Shown here one piece after another: positions 42,837 to 51,395 of a stretch of DNA of 64,000 bases. The translations under genes and the position numbers were made by a program. Each line of letters starts with the position of its first letter. Within the stretch, counting starts at the first letter, position 1. The stretch spans positions 310,001-374,000 of the forward strand of contig JBJHCW010000004.1 in the NCBI GenBank assembly GCA_050486205.1. Direction: 5' to 3'. A model generated the notes under the pieces. It made no database searches. It was not told the DNA's origin and was given only the letters and a program-made list of their open reading frames with translations. Source of the DNA: PWQG01 sp050486205 (GTDB taxonomy: Bacteria; Pseudomonadota; Gammaproteobacteria; Pseudomonadales; Pseudohongiellaceae).

Positions 42837-44249
42837 ATGATGATAATTGCCAGTTTTCTCTTCTTTCTGCTGATTTTTGCACTGATCGGCGCCCTGTCGG
42901 TGGTCGCCAGTCGGGGCACAACAGCCGACTACCTGACGGCGGGACAGAGCGTCAAGCCGTGGCTGGTGTCGTTATCGGCAGTAGCTACCAACAACAGTGG
43001 CTACATGTTCACCGGCATGATCGGCTTCACCTATATCAACGGTCTGCATTCCATCTGGCTGATGTTGGGCTGGATCGCCGGGGACTTCATTGGCTCGATG
43101 CTGTTGTGGCGTGACATTCGCCAGACCACCGAAAAACGCGACCTGCACTCATACAGCGGCTTGATCAGCAACTGGTGGGGACAGAACTACCAGAAGTTGC
43201 GCATGCTCTCGGGGATTGTGATCCTGCTGTTCCTGGGAGCCTACGCCGGTGCCCAGCTCAATGCCGGCAGCAAGGCGCTGCACGTGCTTCTGGACTGGGA
43301 TCTCTCCACGGGGGTCTTGCTGGGAGCGGGCGTGGTGCTGATCTACAGCATGATCGGGGGTATCCGCGCTTCCATCTGGACCGACGCGGCCCAGTCTTTT
43401 GTGATGATCGTTGCCATGCCCACCCTGATGTTCATGACCGTGCAGGAGGTCGGTGGCTGGAATGCCATGGTCGAGCAGTTGCATGACGTGGAGGAGAACT
43501 ACATGAACTGGTTCCCACCCGACAGCACGTTGTTCTCCGCGAGCCTGTTCGCGATCGGCTGGCTGTTTGCTGGCTTCGGGGTGGTGGGGCAGCCCCAGGT
43601 GATGGTGCGCTATATGGGGCTGACCGATGTCACCCTCATGAATCGGGTGCGCATGTATTACTACGGCTGGTTCATCTTCTTTTACGGCTCGACCATCATT
43701 GTCGGGCTGCTCTCGCGATTGATCATCACCGAGGTGGACCAGTTCGATGAGGAGCTGGCCTTGCCCACCATGGCAGTGGAGTTGATGCCGGCACTACTGG
43801 CTGGCATGGTGCTGGCGGGCTTGTTCGCCGCCACCATGTCCACCGCTGACTCCCTGGTGCTGAGCTGCTCGGGGGCAATCTCCCGCGATGTGCGTCCCGA
43901 CAAACCACTGGGTTTCTGGATGACACGTGTGGCTACCTTTGTGGTGGTGATCGTGGCGGTGATGGTGGCGCTCTATGGGGAGCGCACAGTATTCGAGCTG
44001 GTGATACTGGCCTGGGGGCTACTCGCCTCTGCCTTCGCGCCCTTGCTGCTGATCTATCACTTCCGGCGCCTGCCGTCGGAAGCCCAGTGCATCACCATCA
44101 TGTTTGCTGGGGTGATCGCCTACCTGATCTCCCATTACAGCTTCATCGCCGATCACGTCTATGAGCTGATGCCGGCGATGATCGTAGCCTTCACGGTCTA
44201 TGCACTCATACTGATGTTCAGCAAGGTCGAAGTACAGCGCAAGGGATAA
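42837..44249 (+). CDS. Sodium/solute symporter family (SSS/PutP-like)
   Basis: I start at ATG 42837 (470 residues). The frame is open to 42750, but the added residues are charged and not membrane-like. About 13 hydrophobic helices are present. Typical SSS features include AVATNNSGYMFTGMIGF in the second helix, GGIRASIWTDAAQ, LAGMVLAGLFAATMSTADS and QPQVMVRYMG. The family moves proline, pantothenate, sugars or other solutes with Na+. The substrate cannot be predicted. No partner genes adjoin it. The 187-bp gap upstream holds nothing recognisable. Confidence 0.9.
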   Translation: MMIIASFLFFLLIFALIGALSVVASRGTTADYLTAGQSVKPWLVSLSAVATNNSGYMFTGMIGFTYINGLHSIWLMLGWIAGDFIGSMLLWRDIRQTTEKRDLHSYSGLISNWWGQNYQKLRMLSGIVILLFLGAYAGAQLNAGSKALHVLLDWDLSTGVLLGAGVVLIYSMIGGIRASIWTDAAQSFVMIVAMPTLMFMTVQEVGGWNAMVEQLHDVEENYMNWFPPDSTLFSASLFAIGWLFAGFGVVGQPQVMVRYMGLTDVTLMNRVRMYYYGWFIFFYGSTIIVGLLSRLIITEVDQFDEELALPTMAVELMPALLAGMVLAGLFAATMSTADSLVLSCSGAISRDVRPDKPLGFWMTRVATFVVVIVAVMVALYGERTVFELVILAWGLLASAFAPLLLIYHFRRLPSEAQCITIMFAGVIAYLISHYSFIADHVYELMPAMIVAFTVYALILMFSKVEVQRKG

Positions 44250-44368
44250 GGATGACGGCGACAAACCCGCGCAATGTCTGCGTTACTTCAGCAGCATTGC
44301 CGTGGGTATTGGCCAGGCACGCACCGGCGCGTTACCATGAACAGTCATTTCCCATCAGGGAGCTGTCC

Positions 44369-44704
44369 ATGAGTGAACTGACGCAGAGAACATGCAAACC
44401 TTGTGAAGGTGGCACCAATCCTATGGATGCCGAAGAGGTCAAGCAACACCTGGGCTTGATCAACGATGGCTGGGAGCCTGGCAAGGACGCCAGACAGATC
44501 AGCCGCAGCTTCAAATTCAAGGACTATTATCACACCACGGCTTTCATTAACGCCGTAGCCTGGATTGCGCATCGTGAAGACCATCACCCGGATATCAGCT
44601 TTGGCTACAACCGGGCGACTGTGACATACACTACACACGACATTGGCGGTCTGTCGGAGAACGACTTCATCTGTGCGGCGAAAGTCGATGCCCTGCAGAA
44701 TTGA
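44369..44704 (+). CDS. phhB: Pterin-4a-carbinolamine dehydratase
   Basis: I start at ATG 44369 (111 residues), with AGGGAG eight bases upstream; the frame is open to 44252 without support. The signature EDHHPDISFGYNRATVTYTT (His-His-Pro-Asp) and DIGGLSENDFICAAKVD identify the PCD/DCoH family. The enzyme dehydrates 4a-hydroxytetrahydropterin formed by phenylalanine hydroxylase, recycling the cofactor. No phhA is visible in the window. The location is cytoplasmic. Confidence 0.95.
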   Translation: MSELTQRTCKPCEGGTNPMDAEEVKQHLGLINDGWEPGKDARQISRSFKFKDYYHTTAFINAVAWIAHREDHHPDISFGYNRATVTYTTHDIGGLSENDFICAAKVDALQN

Positions 44705-44753
44705 CGCCTGACGTTGCGGCACTCGAAGTCCAGAATTCATGGCATGGTGTTGG

Positions 44754-46586
44754 ATGTCCGACAGTACACTGGTATTCATCGTTCTCGCGCTGACCCTGTC
44801 CGCCTTCGCCTGGGCTCGCTTTCGCTACGACGTGGTGGCGGTCGCTGCCCTGTTGAGTTCGGTGATGCTTGGTCTGGTGCCGGCGGAGGAGGCCTTCAGT
44901 GGTTTTGGCCATCCGGCGGTGATCACCGTGGCGGCTGTGCTGATACTGAGCAGAGGTTTCGAGCACTCGGGTGTGGTGGATGTAATCGCCGACCAGATAC
45001 TCAAGGTCGGTGATCGACTGTTCCTTCAACTGGTGGTCTTGTTGGGTACCGTGGTGGCGCTCTCCGGTTTCATGAACAACGTAGGCGCCCTGGCGCTGCT
45101 GCTGCCGGTGGCCATGCGTGTGGCCCGGCAACATGATACCTCACCCTCGATGCTGTTGATGCCATTGGCCTTCGGTTCGCTGCTCGGGGGGCTGACCACA
45201 CTGATCGGAACGCCCCCCAACATCATCATATCGAGCCACCGGGGTACGGTGACGGGGGAGACTTTCGGCATGTTCTCCTTCTTTCCCGTTGGAGCCGTGG
45301 TGGCGCTGCTTGGGCTGTTTTTCATCGTGTTGCTGAGCCGGTATCTGGTACCCAGGCGCGCCGGAAAGGCCTCCACTGAGGAGATGTTCGATACCTCAAA
45401 CTATCTGGTTGAGGTCAAAGTGGGGGAAAAGTCAAAGGCCAACGGTTGGACCTTGAGAACGTTGCATCAGGAGCTTGAGGACCTCCTCCCGGTACTTGCA
45501 GTGGTGCGCGACGGCAAGCGCAGTGCAGGGCACGAGTTCCATGGTTTTCTCAGGGAGGGTGATGTGCTGCTGGTGGAGGCAGACCCTGAGCAGATGAAAC
45601 ATCTCAAGGACACAGCGGGGCTGTATCTGGGATCCGAGGCAGAGCTCGAGGAGATCAGGCAAAAGGAGAAAGAACAGGAAGGCGAAGTGGACCATGCGAA
45701 CAAGGGAGAAAAGAAGACCGTCAACACCGAAGGGCTGGAGCTGGTCGAGGCCATAGTACGCCGTGATTCGATGATGGTAAATCGCAGTGTCCAGGAACTG
45801 CGCCTGCAGAATCAGTACGGATTGCATCTGGTGGCGGTAGCGCGCGACGGAAGTCGCGTGAAGAAGCGTCTGCGTGAGATTCGCTTCGAGCCGGGCGACA
45901 TCATTTTGTTGCAGGGTGGTGAAAGCGAAGTCCCGGAAAGTCTGGCCACTCTGGGTTGCCTGCCCCTGGCCAAGCGCAACCTTCCGCTGGGGCATTCACG
46001 CAAGTTGCTGGTCTCGCTTGCGATCTTCGCAGTGGCCGTCGTTGCGATGGTTTTCGATATCGTGCCGGCCGCAATTGCGCTGGCGACAGCAGCGCTGATC
46101 TCTATCCTCGCGGGGGTAATGCCTCTGCGTGACGGATATCAGGCCATCGATGGACCGGTGATCGTGCTGCTTGCGGCGATGATCCCGGTAGGCCAGGCCC
46201 TGGAGAGCAGCGGCGGCGCGCAAATGATCGCCGATGGGCTGCTGATACTGGGCGCCGAATGGTTGGTCCTGGGCTCCATGGCTCTGCTCTTTATCATCTG
46301 CATGCTGCTCTCCAACATCATCAACAATGCGGCAGCCGCAGTGTTGATGGCACCGATTGCTGTCAGTCTGGCGCGGGGGTTCGAGGTCTCTGTCGACCCG
46401 TTCCTGATGGTAGTGGCGATCAGCGCCTCCTGTGCCTTTCTCACTCCTATCGGCCATCAATCCAATACTCTCGTGCTGGGGCCCGGGGGGTATCGGTTCG
46501 GTGACTACTGGCGACTGGGGTTGCCGCTGTCGCTGGTGGTGCTCGCGGTGTCAATCCCGATGATCCTGCTGGTCTGGCCTCTGTAG
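44754..46586 (+). CDS. SLC13/DASS-type transporter with two central TrkA-C domains
   Basis: ATG 44754 is slightly preferred (610 residues) over ATG 44739. Membrane halves flank a soluble middle. The first half shows LSGFMNNVGALALLLPVA, with the double Asn motif of DASS carriers, and GTPPNIIISSHRG. The middle, about 200-410, has two TrkA-C type beta folds (VKVGEKSKANGWTLRTLHQ... and MMVNRSVQELRLQNQYGLHL) with an acidic linker. The second half repeats SNIINNAAAAVLMAP and LTPIGHQSNTL. Such fusions transport Na+ with sulfate, citrate or dicarboxylates and may be gated by a nucleotide (inference). Confidence 0.92.
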   Translation: MSDSTLVFIVLALTLSAFAWARFRYDVVAVAALLSSVMLGLVPAEEAFSGFGHPAVITVAAVLILSRGFEHSGVVDVIADQILKVGDRLFLQLVVLLGTVVALSGFMNNVGALALLLPVAMRVARQHDTSPSMLLMPLAFGSLLGGLTTLIGTPPNIIISSHRGTVTGETFGMFSFFPVGAVVALLGLFFIVLLSRYLVPRRAGKASTEEMFDTSNYLVEVKVGEKSKANGWTLRTLHQELEDLLPVLAVVRDGKRSAGHEFHGFLREGDVLLVEADPEQMKHLKDTAGLYLGSEAELEEIRQKEKEQEGEVDHANKGEKKTVNTEGLELVEAIVRRDSMMVNRSVQELRLQNQYGLHLVAVARDGSRVKKRLREIRFEPGDIILLQGGESEVPESLATLGCLPLAKRNLPLGHSRKLLVSLAIFAVAVVAMVFDIVPAAIALATAALISILAGVMPLRDGYQAIDGPVIVLLAAMIPVGQALESSGGAQMIADGLLILGAEWLVLGSMALLFIICMLLSNIINNAAAAVLMAPIAVSLARGFEVSVDPFLMVVAISASCAFLTPIGHQSNTLVLGPGGYRFGDYWRLGLPLSLVVLAVSIPMILLVWPL

Positions 46587-46686
46587 CCAGCGCTGGAGCC
46601 TCCGAGAAGGAATCTTTGGGAAAGTAATTTGGAGCGCAACCGCTGAACCAGTTATTTCCTGAACCTGATAAGGGGTGATACGCAGT

Positions 46687-47289
46687 ATGGCCGATAACGA
46701 AGCAAATACATCCAGCTATAAGAGAAAACGGGATTTTGATAAAACTCCCGAGCCTGACAATGGGGATGCGCAGCTTGACTGGGCCAGTGAGCGCCCGATT
46801 TTTGTTATCCAGAAACATGCCGCCACCAGTCTGCACTATGATTTTCGGATAGAAGTCGACGGCACTTTGAAATCCTGGGCTGTACCCAAAGGTCCCTCCA
46901 CCAATCCCGGTGACAAGCGTTTGGCCATGCCGACCGAAGATCATCCCCTTACGTACGCAAATTTTGAGGGTGTCATTCCGGCCGATGAGTACGGCGGCGG
47001 CACCGTCATGATCTGGGACCGTGGCAGCTATCAAAACTTGAAGGACGACAAATCTGTGGCCGCGCAACTGGACGAGGGTCATGTCACCATTTATCTGAAA
47101 GGTGAAAAAATATACGGTGGTTATGCCCTGATTCGCACCGATAGTGGCGACGACGCCCGCTGGTTGCTAATTAAAATGGACGATAATGAAGCCGATGCCC
47201 GGCGCAACCCGACCTCCACCGAAAATAAATCGGTTGCCTCAGACCGGACCCTTGATCAGATCAAGAACGAGGAATCCGCTGATGACTGA
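46687..47289 (+). CDS. Stand-alone LigD-type 3'-phosphoesterase domain protein
   Basis: This is a 200-residue protein starting at ATG 46687 (a GTG at 46675 is also in frame). The core FVIQKHAATSLHYDFRIEVD followed by GTLKSWAVPKGPSTNPGDKR matches the LigD phosphoesterase domain, as does EDHPLTYANFEGVIPADEYG. The H-x-DFR histidine and Asp are probable Mn2+ ligands. In the non-homologous end-joining ligase LigD this domain removes 3' phosphates or ribonucleotides from DNA ends. No Ku or ligase gene is nearby. The basic N-terminus (KRKRDFDKT) is a plausible DNA-binding tail (inference). Confidence 0.9.
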   Translation: MADNEANTSSYKRKRDFDKTPEPDNGDAQLDWASERPIFVIQKHAATSLHYDFRIEVDGTLKSWAVPKGPSTNPGDKRLAMPTEDHPLTYANFEGVIPADEYGGGTVMIWDRGSYQNLKDDKSVAAQLDEGHVTIYLKGEKIYGGYALIRTDSGDDARWLLIKMDDNEADARRNPTSTENKSVASDRTLDQIKNEESADD

Positions 47290-47291
47290 TG

Positions 47292-47638
47292 TTCCCAGCC
47301 TCCGCAGAGGCGGCGGTAGATGCAGGGCTTAAAGTCATTCTGACTGCGCGACGCAAAGAGAAACTGGATGTTGTTTTTGCTAATGCCGGCACCGGCGTGA
47401 ATGCGCCCCGAAAGAATGGCACAAAATGGTGGATCTGAACATTGACGCCTTGCTCTATATCGCCAAACTGACTTTGCCACACTTAAGGAAAAGCACCGGG
47501 CATGGTCAATACCCCTTTCTTTGATGAGCCCAGGCCGGACAAGCTGGATCCCGCCGAACCAGCTGATGCCGTACTTCATGCAATTCAGGCAAACCCCCGG
47601 AATTGTGTGCGCGAGATTTACCTGATGCCAGCGAAATG
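47292..47638 (+). pseudogene. Remnant of a short-chain dehydrogenase/reductase gene
   Basis: Three pieces of one SDR protein are readable in different frames. The first has GLKVILTARRKEKLD joined to DVVFANAGTGVN (the NAG active-site segment). The second reads WHKMVDLNIDALLYIAKLTLP. The third reads MVNTPFFDEPRPDKLDPAEP then VREIYLMPAK and a stop at 47638. The order is that of a normal SDR, but the YxxxK region and large stretches are missing. It is a decayed gene in a small region without intact genes between the LigD-like and CHRD genes. Confidence 0.85.
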
Positions 47639-47897
47639 AATCTTTCGCCGGAGCGTACGGGCACCAGTGACCGTGACCTGACGCGGATCCAAAGCACCAT
47701 CAGTCTGGCGCAGCTGGGCCGTTCACTGTCGAAGAACTTTACACTGCCGCGGAGTGGTTGGCGCCGGATGAAATGCAGGCCCATGTATTTGTTACATTTA
47801 CATTTTATGGCTTGAAATATGCTTTGTTAAATTTGTTTTTGTTTGGATATTGATCAGGAGTTCGGGCACGTCAATCAACGATACGCAGGAGATGGAG
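47639..47897. other. Gene-poor stretch after the SDR remnant
   Basis: These 259 bases hold no convincing gene. Short frames at 47603-47815 have no homology I recognise and no ribosome site. One frame (about 47738-47780) reads EWLAPDEMQAHVF, which could be another gene scrap but is too short to name. The last 80 bases are AT-rich and probably contain the promoter of the CHRD gene. Confidence 0.5.
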
Positions 47898-48509
47898 ATG
47901 CTCAGTACCAATGTATGCTCATCCCTTTCAATGCGGCTTGTCCGGAGCGTTCTCGTCACGAGCGCAGCGCTGTTTCTGAGCTTGGTTTTTGCGGGGAAGG
48001 CCTTGGCAGGTCCAATGTTCATTGCCAATCTTGATGGTGCCCAAGAGGTACCACCCAACGCCAGCGCTGCTACAGGTGTTGCGACTTTCGCTTTCAACAG
48101 TACTTTAACCGAACTCAGCTATGAGTTGAGCGTGTTCGGGCTTTTCGACGTCACGGCGGCCCACATCCATCTGGCACCTGCAGGTGCAAATGGCTCTATA
48201 GTGCTTTGGCTATATCCCGGTTCTCCGCCAGCCGTGCAGATACCGGGAGAGACAAATGGGCTGCTGGCTCAGGGGACGCTCACTGCGGCGAACTTTGTTG
48301 GCGCATGGATTGGTCGACCGCTGACCGATTTGTTGGCTGAGATGACAATGGGCAATACTTATGTCAACGTTCATAACGTGGTCTTTCCGGCAGGAGAAAT
48401 CCGAGGCCAGATCCGGACCGTTTCCGAGCCGAAAACGCTCGCCGTTTTCGCTCTCGGTCTGCTCGTTCTTGTGACCCTGCGGCGCCGCCGAGCGTTCTGC
48501 ACAGGTTGA
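47898..48509 (+). CDS. CHRD-domain exported protein with PEP-CTERM-like sorting tail
   Basis: ATG 47898 has AGGAG six bases upstream (203 residues); the ATG at 47892 lies on top of that site. The signal peptide ends at GKALAG. The CHRD domain reads FIANLDGAQEVPPNASA, AAHIHLAPAGANGS and YVNVHNVVFPAGEIRGQI. The C-terminus is SEPKTLAVFALGLLVLVTLR followed by RRR: a Glu-Pro motif, one helix and a basic cluster, which is a PEP-CTERM arrangement for processing by exosortase. The protein is therefore probably surface-exposed or matrix-associated. Exosortase is not in the window. Confidence 0.87.
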   Translation: MLSTNVCSSLSMRLVRSVLVTSAALFLSLVFAGKALAGPMFIANLDGAQEVPPNASAATGVATFAFNSTLTELSYELSVFGLFDVTAAHIHLAPAGANGSIVLWLYPGSPPAVQIPGETNGLLAQGTLTAANFVGAWIGRPLTDLLAEMTMGNTYVNVHNVVFPAGEIRGQIRTVSEPKTLAVFALGLLVLVTLRRRRAFCTG

Positions 48510-48519
48510 TCCTACTGCG

Positions 48520-48552
48520 TTGAGGGGGCTGCTCAAAGTGGCGCCCCCTCAA
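48520..48552 (+). terminator. Hairpin terminator of the CHRD gene
   Basis: TTGAGGGGGC (48520-48529) pairs perfectly with GCCCCCTCAA (48543-48552), 10 bp after the stop. The loop is 13 bases. No strong T-run follows (TGTGCATT), so termination may be only partial. Confidence 0.5.
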
Positions 48553-48642
48553 TGTGCATTCAGTCTGGAGCTGTGACCTTTTCACCCTGTCTGTGGCACA
48601 GTCGCCACACAAAAGTCACGAATGCCGTGATATGATCGGCGC

Positions 48643-49605
48643 ATGAAAACAACAACAGCCTCTCGTTTGCTGGCTGCAGTGATCGGACTTGTGCTGGCCG
48701 CGCTTGGGTTCGCGGCCTCGGCTGATCTGTCGCCTCGGTACCAGGACCGCAATAATGACCTGGTGGCTGACCTGCCCACCGACCCTGCGGCGTGGCGTGA
48801 TCCGCGTATCCTGGTTTTTGCCTATACCCCGGTGGAGGATCCGGCCATGTATTCGCGGGTCTGGGATGAATTCATTGAACACCTGAGTACTCTCACAGGC
48901 AAGGAAATCCGCTTCTTCCCCGTCCAGTCCAACGCCGCTCAAATTGAGGCACTGCGGGCCGGGCGTCTGCATATTGCTGGCTTCAACACCGGTTCCACCC
49001 CCATTGCCGTGAACTGCGCTGGATTTGTGCCGCTGGCCATGATGGCGGCTGAAGATGGTTCCTACGGTTACGAAATGGAAATCATCACCTATCCTGGCAG
49101 TGGCATTGAGTCGCCGGCCGATCTGCGCGGGCGCCAGTTGGCATTTACCTCCCCGACCTCCAACTCGGGTTTCAAGGCGCCATCCACATTGCTGGAAAGC
49201 GAATTCGGTCTCCGCGCCGATGTGGATTTTCGTACGGCGTACTCGGGCAGTCACGACAACTCCATTCTGGGGGTGGTCAATGGTGACTACGATGCTGCCG
49301 CAATTGCCAATGAAGTATTGCAACGCATGCAGGCCAGAGGCGTTGTACGCGAGGACCAATATCGCAGCATTTATACTTCATTGACTTTTCCCACTACGGC
49401 TTATGGTGTTTCCCACAACCTGCATCCGGATCTGGCGGCCAAAATCCGTGAAGGTTTTTTCAGTTTTGACTGGGAAGGCTCCGCCTTGCTCGAAGAGTTT
49501 GCCGATGCCGGCATGGCGCAGTTCATTCCCATTACCTACAAGGAACACTGGGAAGTGATCCGCCAGGTAGACCGTGCCAGCAACACCATCTACAACTGCG
49601 ATTAA
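48643..49605 (+). CDS. phnD: PhnD-type phosphonate/phosphate ABC binding protein
   Basis: This is a 320-residue protein with a signal peptide (VLAALGFAASA). The family landmarks FNTGSTPIAVNCAGFVP, SPTSNSGFKAPST and SGSHDNSILGVVNGDYDAAA are all present and line the phosphonate-binding pocket of PhnD and PtxB/HtxB-type proteins. It delivers a phosphonate, phosphite or phosphate ester to the PhnC/E transporter encoded next. A 59-bp gap precedes phnC. No C-P lyase or phosphonatase genes are in the window, so use of the P compound is not shown. Confidence 0.94.
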   Translation: MKTTTASRLLAAVIGLVLAALGFAASADLSPRYQDRNNDLVADLPTDPAAWRDPRILVFAYTPVEDPAMYSRVWDEFIEHLSTLTGKEIRFFPVQSNAAQIEALRAGRLHIAGFNTGSTPIAVNCAGFVPLAMMAAEDGSYGYEMEIITYPGSGIESPADLRGRQLAFTSPTSNSGFKAPSTLLESEFGLRADVDFRTAYSGSHDNSILGVVNGDYDAAAIANEVLQRMQARGVVREDQYRSIYTSLTFPTTAYGVSHNLHPDLAAKIREGFFSFDWEGSALLEEFADAGMAQFIPITYKEHWEVIRQVDRASNTIYNCD

Positions 49606-49664
49606 CGGAGCCTGCCAGCCATACCGAGGCTCCCGGACAATAACCAAATCAAAGAGACGTGTGA

Positions 49665-50498
49665 ATGCTGACACTGACCGGACTGACCAAACGTTATAGC
49701 ACGGGCGACCTGGCGCTGAAGAATATCAACCTGACAGTACCAGCGGGTCAGGTCATGGCTCTGATCGGACCCTCCGGTGCAGGCAAGAGCACGTTGATCC
49801 GTTGCGTGAACCGCCTGGTGGAGCCCACTGAGGGCAGGGTGGAGCTGGACAAGGTGGACATCACTCGCGTGCGTGGCGCAAGACTGCGGCAGGCGCGGCG
49901 GCAGATTGGCATGATTTTCCAGAGTTACGCATTGGTTGAGCGCCTGTCGGTGATGGAGAATGTGCTCTCTGGCCGCCTGGCCTATGTCGGATTCTGGCGC
50001 AGCTACTTTCGTCGTTTCCCTGCCACTGACGTGAAACAGGCGTTTCATCTTCTGGAACGTGTGGGTCTGGAATCCATGATCGATAAACGGGGCGACGAGC
50101 TCTCCGGTGGCCAGAAACAGCGCGTGGGTATTGCCCGTGCCCTGATGCAGAATCCCAAGCTGTTGCTGGTGGACGAGCCCACTGCCAGTCTTGACCCCAA
50201 GACTTCCCGACAGATCATGCGACTTATCTGCGAACTGAGCCGTGAACAGAACCTTGCCGCCGTCATCAATATCCATGATGTGGTCCTGGCCCAGCAGTTC
50301 GTGGACCGTGTTGTCGGGCTGCGCGCCGGTGAGCTTGTGTTTGACGGTAAGCCTGATGAGCTGACACCGGAAATCCTGACCACCATTTACGGTGAGGAAG
50401 ACTGGAGTGTGGAAGCCAACGACACTGAAGACCACCCCGCTGAAGACAAGATAAAGGAAGTGGCGGTGGATCCGCTGGCACACGGTGGTCATCCGTGA
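49665..50498 (+). CDS. phnC: PhnC-type phosphonate ABC transporter ATPase
   Basis: This is a 277-residue protein. Walker A is GPSGAGKS at 35-42, the signature is LSGGQKQRVGIARAL and Walker B is LLLVDEPTASLD. VINIHDVVLAQ supplies the switch His. The length is slightly above the norm because of a C-terminal acidic tail (EDWSVEANDTEDHPAEDK). Its last bases overlap the GTG start of phnE (GTGA), so it is translationally coupled to it. Confidence 0.95.
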   Translation: MLTLTGLTKRYSTGDLALKNINLTVPAGQVMALIGPSGAGKSTLIRCVNRLVEPTEGRVELDKVDITRVRGARLRQARRQIGMIFQSYALVERLSVMENVLSGRLAYVGFWRSYFRRFPATDVKQAFHLLERVGLESMIDKRGDELSGGQKQRVGIARALMQNPKLLLVDEPTASLDPKTSRQIMRLICELSREQNLAAVINIHDVVLAQQFVDRVVGLRAGELVFDGKPDELTPEILTTIYGEEDWSVEANDTEDHPAEDKIKEVAVDPLAHGGHP

Positions 50499-51349
50499 GC
50501 GCCGGTACCCCTGAGGTGGCTGCAGCGGCGGCTCAGGCCCGTATGCGTGTTGAGCGGGCTCGCCAGGGGCTGTGGCGCCCTATGCCTTTTGTTACCGACA
50601 CACGGCTGCGCTGGGCGCTGAATATCGGTGTGCTGGTCTATATTGTGCTGGCCTGGTACAGCATTGATGTGAACTGGGCACGTGTGGCCCAGGGTATGGA
50701 TCGCGGTCAGGCCTTTGTGGCGTCGTTCCTGCGTCCGGACTTCCTCAGTCGCAGCGACGAGATCATGGTGGGCCTGAAAGAAAGTCTGACCATGACCTTC
50801 GCCTCCACCGTGATTGGTGTGTTGCTGGCCATTCCTGTGGGCCTCGGTGCGGCCCGCAATATTGCCCCGCTGCCAGTGTATCTGTTCTGCCGCGGTATCA
50901 TTGCCATCTCGCGCACTTTCCAGGAGATCATCATTGCCATTCTGTTTGTGGCCATGTTCGGCTTCGGACCACTGGCCGGTGTCATCACCCTGGCCTTTGC
51001 CACCATCGGCTTTATGGCCAAGTTGCTGGCCGAGGACATAGAGGACACTGACACGTCGCCGATGGAGGCGATCAGGGCCACTGGGGGCAGTTGGCTGCAG
51101 TGGGTGAACTACTCGGTTCAACCCCAGGTCATGCCGCGCCTGATTGGTCTGTCGCTGTACCGTCTGGACATCAATTTCCGGGAGTCAGCGGTGATTGGCA
51201 TTGTTGGCGCTGGTGGCATAGGGGCCACGCTGAACACATCCATCAACCGGTATGACTACGATACCTCTGCTGCCATATTGTTGCTGATCATTGTCATCGT
51301 GTTCCTGAGTGAATACCTGTCCAGCTTTGTGCGAAAGTGGACTCAATGA
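50495..51349 (+). CDS. phnE: PhnE-type phosphonate ABC permease (first)
   Basis: This is a 284-residue protein with a GTG start overlapping the phnC stop. Five to six helices are seen. The EAA loop reads SPMEAIRATGGSWLQWVNY, and the typical permease tail RLDINFRESAVIGIVGAGGI is present. It forms half of the membrane pore of the phosphonate-type importer. A second permease gene follows 46 bp later, so the transporter is probably a heterodimer. Confidence 0.94.
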   Translation: MSAGTPEVAAAAAQARMRVERARQGLWRPMPFVTDTRLRWALNIGVLVYIVLAWYSIDVNWARVAQGMDRGQAFVASFLRPDFLSRSDEIMVGLKESLTMTFASTVIGVLLAIPVGLGAARNIAPLPVYLFCRGIIAISRTFQEIIIAILFVAMFGFGPLAGVITLAFATIGFMAKLLAEDIEDTDTSPMEAIRATGGSWLQWVNYSVQPQVMPRLIGLSLYRLDINFRESAVIGIVGAGGIGATLNTSINRYDYDTSAAILLLIIVIVFLSEYLSSFVRKWTQ

Positions 51350-51395
51350 GCGCAGTGCCAGGTTGGTCATGCAATTATTCAAAGGCCCTTGAATC

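Noticed and set aside
47603..47815. 70-residue open frame after the SDR remnant
   Set aside because: No recognisable sequence, no ribosome site, and it overlaps the SDR remnant's end in another frame.
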